From assembly GCF_007993935.1 (NCBI RefSeq), contig NZ_VITY01000001.1, positions 620,001-684,000 on the forward strand: a DNA stretch of 64,000 bases, read 5' to 3'. The notes beneath the pieces are model-generated. The model had not been told where the DNA came from. It ran no database searches and saw only the letters and a program-made list of their open reading frames with translations. This document shows, piece by piece, positions 60,397 to 64,000 of the stretch. Numbering within the stretch: position 1 is the stretch's first letter; every line of letters starts with the position of its first letter. A program made the position numbers and the translations under genes. The DNA is from Bradyrhizobium macuxiense (lineage in GTDB: Bacteria; Pseudomonadota; Alphaproteobacteria; Rhizobiales; Xanthobacteraceae).

Positions 60397-60442
60397 ACAT
60401 GACCTGATCGGAAAATCGGTACCCAATTTTCCGGATCATGCG
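60397..60442. repeat. Diverged palindromic repeat, GCATGATC-TTTTCGGAAAA family
   Basis: CATGACCTGATCGGAAAATCG and AATTTTCCGGATCATG pair imperfectly. Related to the element at 38246. Confidence 0.65.
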
Positions 60443-60466
60443 CAGGGACGGGAACGCTTCGAGGCC

Positions 60467-60895
60467 ATGGTGATCAAAGCTGCCGATATGCTGATTGCAC
60501 GACGCGCCGACACCCGCGCGCGGGCCGACTTTGCGACCTGGAAAATGATGGCCAAGCTGAACGGCGCTTCCGCTTTGCCGCCCGAGGCGCAGAATTTCCT
60601 GGCCATCTACAAGAGGCTGCTGGACCAGATGACCGACGCCGAGGCCAGCGAGGCGACGATCCAGGAGATGTATCGCACCTATTATGCGGAGATGGGCGGC
60701 GCCGGAAAGGCGCCCGAGGTTCCGGCGCGCACGCGCGAACCGGTCGCCGACACCGGCAACGTCACCGCGTTCCGCCGCCTGCCCGCCAAGAAGTCGACCA
60801 CCTCCGATCCGAACGCCAAGCGTCCGATGCCGGTGGCGCTGATCTTCGCCTGCCTCGTCGTGGTCTACGTCGCGATCCGCTACTACTGGAAATAG
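60467..60895 (+). CDS. Tail-anchored protein of unknown function
   Basis: 142 residues. A helical soluble part (ADFATWKMMAKLNGASALPP, FLAIYKRLLDQMTDAEASEA) is followed by a low-complexity linker and a C-terminal membrane segment PVALIFACLVVVYVAIRYYWK. No family is recognised. GAGG lies just before the start; a second ATG eight codons in is possible. Confidence 0.75.
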   Translation: MVIKAADMLIARRADTRARADFATWKMMAKLNGASALPPEAQNFLAIYKRLLDQMTDAEASEATIQEMYRTYYAEMGGAGKAPEVPARTREPVADTGNVTAFRRLPAKKSTTSDPNAKRPMPVALIFACLVVVYVAIRYYWK

Positions 60896-61090
60896 CGCCG
60901 TCCGCGCTTCAACTCAGCCCGACATTCATGATCGACGCGCGAGCCCGCGGCATCGCGTCGCGCGTCATTGGCCGGCCAATCGCCGCGGCGTGGAATATCG
61001 CGCGCGCTCGGTCGAAGCGGCGCCCTAGGCGATGCGCCCGATGCCGGGCATAATGCGGAACTAAAAAAGCAAAATCATATTGGAGGGAAG

Positions 61091-62326
61091 ATGAAGCGTT
61101 CCGTTGCAGCCCTGGTCACGACAGCCTTGGTCATGACCACGAGCCTCGTGTTCGCCGGCACCGCGTCGGCGCAGACGATGGACAAGGTCGCCAAGGTCGG
61201 CGCCCTCGGCGATCAGTCCGGTCTCTATCAGGATATCGGCGGTCCCGGCTCGACGGTGGCGGCGCAGATGGCGATCGAGGATTCCGGGCTTCTGGCCAAG
61301 GGCTGGAAGATCGACCTGATCTCGGCCGATCACCAGAACAAGCCCGATGTCGCGGTCAACATCGGCAAGCAATGGATCGATGTCGAGAAGGTCGACGTGT
61401 TCGTCGATCTCGCGGCCTCCAATGTCGGGCTCGCGATCGCCAACCTTGCCAAGGAGAAGAACGTCGTCAATTTGAACTCGGGCTCCGCCTCGTCCGACCT
61501 CACCGGCGCGCAGTGCTCGCCGAACACGGTGCACTGGGTCTACGACACCTACATGCTCGCCAACGGCACCGGCAAGGCGCTGGTGAAATCCGGCGGCGAC
61601 ACCTGGTTCTTCCTCACCGCGGATTATGCGTTCGGCCAGGCGCTGGAGCGTGACACCTCGAATGTCGTCACCGCGAACGGCGGCAAGGTGCTCGGCAGCG
61701 TCAAGCATCCGCTCAACAATGCGGACTTCTCGTCGTTCCTGCTGCAGGCGCAGAGCTCGAAGGCCAAGATCGTCGGCCTTGCCAATGCCGGCGGCGACAC
61801 CACCAACGCCATCAAGCAGGCCGCCGAATTCGGCATCGTCTCGGGCGGCCAGCGGCTCGCCGGCATGCTGCTGTTCATCACCGACATCAACGCGCTCGGC
61901 CTCAACGTCGCGCAGGGCCTGAACTTCACCGAGACATTCTACTGGGACATGAACGACCAGACCCGCGCCTTCACCAAGCGCTTCATGGAGCGCTTCAAGA
62001 AGAACCCGCCGACCATGGTGCAGGCCGGCGTCTATTCGTCGCTGATCCACTACTTCAAGGCGCTGGAGGCGCTCGGCGGCAATCCCCATGACGGGCGCGC
62101 CGTGGTTGCCAAGATGAAGGAACTGCCGACCGACGATCCGCTGTTCGGCAAGGGCTCGATCCGCATCGACGGCCGCAAGATCCACCCCGCCTACCTGTTC
62201 GAGGTGAAGAAGCCGTCGGAGTCGAAATATCCGTGGGACTATTACAAGCTGGTCGCGACGATCCCGGCGGATGAAGCCTGGTTGCCGCTCGAGAAGAGCG
62301 TCTGCCCGCTCGTGAAGAAGAGCTGA
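61091..62326 (+). CDS. Branched-chain amino-acid type ABC transporter substrate-binding protein
   Basis: 411 residues. A Sec signal peptide MKRSVAALVTTALVMTTSLV ends at AGTASA|QTMDK. The mature part has the Leu/Ile/Val-binding type 2 fold (VGALGDQSGLYQDIGGPGST, ADHQNKPDVAVNIGKQWID). GGAGGGAAG stands before the ATG. No permease or ATPase gene follows: the next gene runs the other way, so it is an orphan binding protein in this window. Members of this group bind amino acids, urea or aromatic acids. Confidence 0.9.
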   Translation: MKRSVAALVTTALVMTTSLVFAGTASAQTMDKVAKVGALGDQSGLYQDIGGPGSTVAAQMAIEDSGLLAKGWKIDLISADHQNKPDVAVNIGKQWIDVEKVDVFVDLAASNVGLAIANLAKEKNVVNLNSGSASSDLTGAQCSPNTVHWVYDTYMLANGTGKALVKSGGDTWFFLTADYAFGQALERDTSNVVTANGGKVLGSVKHPLNNADFSSFLLQAQSSKAKIVGLANAGGDTTNAIKQAAEFGIVSGGQRLAGMLLFITDINALGLNVAQGLNFTETFYWDMNDQTRAFTKRFMERFKKNPPTMVQAGVYSSLIHYFKALEALGGNPHDGRAVVAKMKELPTDDPLFGKGSIRIDGRKIHPAYLFEVKKPSESKYPWDYYKLVATIPADEAWLPLEKSVCPLVKKS

Positions 62327-62331
62327 GTACC

Positions 62332-62493
62332 CGTCATTCCGGGGCTCGCCAACGGGTCCGCGCCAAGCGCGGCCCGATGACAGGCTCTGCGAGAATCTGG
62401 AATCCATCGATCCACCGAGCATCCGGCACGATGGATTCCGGGCTCGCGACTTCGTCGCGCCCTCAGATGCGCAATTGCGCATCAGGGAATGAC
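62332..62493. repeat. Palindromic repeat, CGTCATTCCGGGG family, with two nested modules
   Basis: Outer arms CGTCATTCCGGGGCTCGCC and GGGAATGACA. It contains the reversed GCCAACGGGTCC...CGATGACAGGCTC module at 62348-62387 and the perfect 18-base palindrome GATGCGCAATTGCGCATC at 62466-62483. It lies between convergent genes and probably terminates both. Confidence 0.87.
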
Positions 62494-62498
62494 AACAA

Positions 62499-63293
62499 CT
62501 ACTTCTTCGGCTTGTTGAACGTCACGGGAAGCGTGAAGGAGAACTGGTCCTCGGTCAGTCCGGCCGGCGGCGCCGGCACCGGATCGGAGCGGTGCACCAT
62601 CGAGACCGCCGCGTCGTCGAACGCGGCATCCCCGGACGTTTCCATCACGGCGACCGACAAGACCTTGCCGAGACGGTTGAGCACCAGGGCAAGCTTCACC
62701 TTGCCCTCCTTGGTCTTGGTGTTCTCCGGGAATTTCTTGTGCAGGTCGAGATAGGCGCTGATCTTCTTGCCCCATTTGGCGGTCAGCGCGAACTTGTCCT
62801 TGCCGATCCCGGGATTGGGCGCCTTCGTCGTCTCCGACTGACGCGCATCCTCCAGCTTGGTTGGCGCGGCCGCTTCTGAAGCCTGCTGCGCTTCCTGCGC
62901 ATTGGTCTCGACCTTGGCGACCTTGGCCTCCTCCTCCTTCTGCTTCTTGGCGGTGTCCTCCGTCACGATGCGATCGGGATCGTCGGCCTCGACAGGCTTT
63001 TCCTGAGGCAGGTCGGTTTCCTTCACCTCGGCCTTCTGCTGCGCCATCTCCTGCACGGCCTGCTGCTCGTCTGCCGGCGCGCCGGGCGGTGCTGCTTCCT
63101 CGGGCACATCCGGAGAAGCAAGCTCGACGGCGTATTCCGCACCGGCAGCGCCAAGCCCCTCATCGCCGTCGTCGCCGCGCAAATTCGCCAGCGCCAGCGC
63201 CGCACCGCCCAGATGCAGCCCGACCGCCGTCACCGCGGCGATCACCCAGAGCCGCTTGGACGAACGCAGATCGAGATCGGGGTTGGTGGACAT
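62499..63293 (-). CDS. tonB: TonB energy transducer
   Basis: 264 residues. An N-terminal membrane anchor (LWVIAAVTAVGLHLGGAALA), a long Glu/Lys/Ala-rich periplasmic linker (EKPVEADDPDRIVTEDTAKK) and a C-terminal TonB fold (KKFPENTKTKEGKVKLALVL, SVAVMETSGDAAFDDAAVSM). It couples proton motive force to outer-membrane receptors. It follows exbD with a 12-base gap. Confidence 0.92.
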   Translation of the reverse strand: MSTNPDLDLRSSKRLWVIAAVTAVGLHLGGAALALANLRGDDGDEGLGAAGAEYAVELASPDVPEEAAPPGAPADEQQAVQEMAQQKAEVKETDLPQEKPVEADDPDRIVTEDTAKKQKEEEAKVAKVETNAQEAQQASEAAAPTKLEDARQSETTKAPNPGIGKDKFALTAKWGKKISAYLDLHKKFPENTKTKEGKVKLALVLNRLGKVLSVAVMETSGDAAFDDAAVSMVHRSDPVPAPPAGLTEDQFSFTLPVTFNKPKK

Positions 63294-63305
63294 CGCGGTG
63301 CGCCG

Positions 63306-63770
63306 TCAGGGTTTGGCCGGCTCGGCCGGCGCCGCCGCAGGCGCGCCCGGCACGCCCTCGAGCGTGACCAGCTTCACATGCGTGTAGCCACCGGCGCGCA
63401 ACAGCTCCATCACGCCCATCAGTTCGCCATAGGGCACCGTGCGATCGGCGCGCAGGAACACATACTTGTCCCGGCCCATGTCGGGCACCGCATCCAGCGA
63501 ATTGATCAGGTCGGCTCGCTTCACCGCGTTCTCCCCGATCGCCAGCGTCAGGTCCGGCTTGATGCTGAGATAGGTCGGCTTGTCCGGCTTCTTCTGCGGC
63601 GTCGCGCTGGAGGTCGGCAGATCGATCGGCAGGTCGACGGTCGAGAGCGGCGCCGCCACCATGAAGATGATCAGCAGCACCAGCATCACGTCGATGAACG
63701 GCGTGACGTTGATCTCGTGGGATTCCGCGAAATCGTCGTCGCCGTCGTTCTCGGAGATCGAGACTGCCAT
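63306..63770 (-). CDS. exbD: Biopolymer transport protein ExbD
   Basis: 154 residues. Membrane helix INVTPFIDVMLVLLIIFMV with the proton-carrying Asp, then a periplasmic domain (VDLPIDLPTSSA, KYVFLRADRTVPYGELMGVM). Stator component with ExbB. The Pro/Ala-rich tail is short. It follows exbB by three bases. Confidence 0.94.
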   Translation of the reverse strand: MAVSISENDGDDDFAESHEINVTPFIDVMLVLLIIFMVAAPLSTVDLPIDLPTSSATPQKKPDKPTYLSIKPDLTLAIGENAVKRADLINSLDAVPDMGRDKYVFLRADRTVPYGELMGVMELLRAGGYTHVKLVTLEGVPGAPAAAPAEPAKP

Positions 63771-63773
63771 CGC

Positions 63774-64000
63774 CTACTCCGCCGCTGCGGCGCGTCCGTG
63801 CGCGCTGCGCGGAACCTCACCATGGGTGCGATCGAGATCGCGCGACAGCAGCCGTCCCGCGGCGCCCGAGGCGCGGTTGACGAGCTCGAGATAGACCTTC
63901 GTGACGCGCGAGAAATGGTTGTAGATGATGACCGCGGGGATCGCCGCGACGAGGCCGATCGCGGTCGCGAGCAGCGCTTCCGCGATGCCCGGCGCCACCA
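63774..64000 (-). CDS. exbB: ExbB (MotA/TolQ/ExbB family), C-terminal part
   Basis: The frame is open to the end of the window, so the start lies outside. The visible 75 residues begin [20 protein letters not shown] and continue with the last membrane helix PAVIIYNHF and a cytoplasmic tail rich in Arg. [13 protein letters not shown] is the family signature. With exbD and tonB it forms an operon. Confidence 0.9.
   Translation of the reverse strand, partial: VAPGIAEALLATAIGLVAAIPAVIIYNHFSRVTKVYLELVNRASGAAGRLLSRDLDRTHGEVPRSAHGRAAAAE

Overview
The window looks like the chromosome of a high-GC alphaproteobacterium of the Bradyrhizobium/Rhodopseudomonas type. The signs are the gene families present (valine-degradation cluster, many acyl-CoA enzymes, branched-chain amino-acid type binding protein, YdeP-type molybdoenzyme), the strong GC bias at third codon positions, and dispersed palindromic intergenic repeats. 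The genus is an inference from style, not from a marker gene. I see no rRNA, tRNA, CRISPR, phage or transposase gene. Both edges cut genes: a CoxL-like subunit on the left and ExbB on the right.

1-10.4 kb: C-terminus of a molybdenum hydroxylase large subunit, a hot-dog protein, YaiI, an Uup-type ABC-F ATPase, a D-threonine aldolase/D-serine dehydratase-like enzyme, a divergent LysR/MFS pair, a flavoprotein and a hydroxyacyl-CoA SDR. 10.6-19.1 kb: a minus-strand block that reads as valine catabolism: methylmalonate-semialdehyde dehydrogenase, isobutyryl-CoA-type dehydrogenase, 3-hydroxyisobutyryl-CoA hydrolase and 3-hydroxyisobutyrate dehydrogenase. An acyl-CoA ligase and a MaoC hydratase follow, and a divergent LysR regulator faces the block. 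19.3-32 kb: a TetR regulator with thioesterase, crotonase and thiolase genes that share an operator-like motif, a molybdopterin oxidoreductase, two MFS transporters, a lone ParB-like protein, acetoacetate decarboxylase and a patatin.

32-45.6 kb: a carboxyltransferase, an IclR regulator and a free biotin carrier protein; a glutaminase fused to STAS and cyclic-nucleotide domains; then a minus-strand acyl-CoA set (CoA ligase, thiolase, CoA transferase, acyl-CoA dehydrogenase, and a thiolase fold without the usual cysteine coupled to a DUF35 protein) that resembles side-chain degradation with a retro-aldolase-like last step. 45.6-57.8 kb: a sugar-acid regulon around a LacI regulator. On one side are a complete CUT1 ABC transporter, a DenD-like dehydrogenase, a PfkB kinase and a KDPG-type aldolase; on the other an IlvD/Edd dehydratase and two SDRs. 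Matching operator-like sites lie before both arms. 57.8-64 kb: LysR with a DMT exporter, an M50 protease, a small tail-anchored protein, an amino-acid-type binding protein, and tonB-exbD-exbB.

The intergenic spaces carry at least seven families of dispersed palindromic repeats. Several copies hold smaller nested hairpin modules, and one module recurs inside three different families. The repeats also supply stop codons, or a Shine-Dalgarno-like sequence, to genes at their edges. Several genes of 33-55 codons are supported by start sites and composition.
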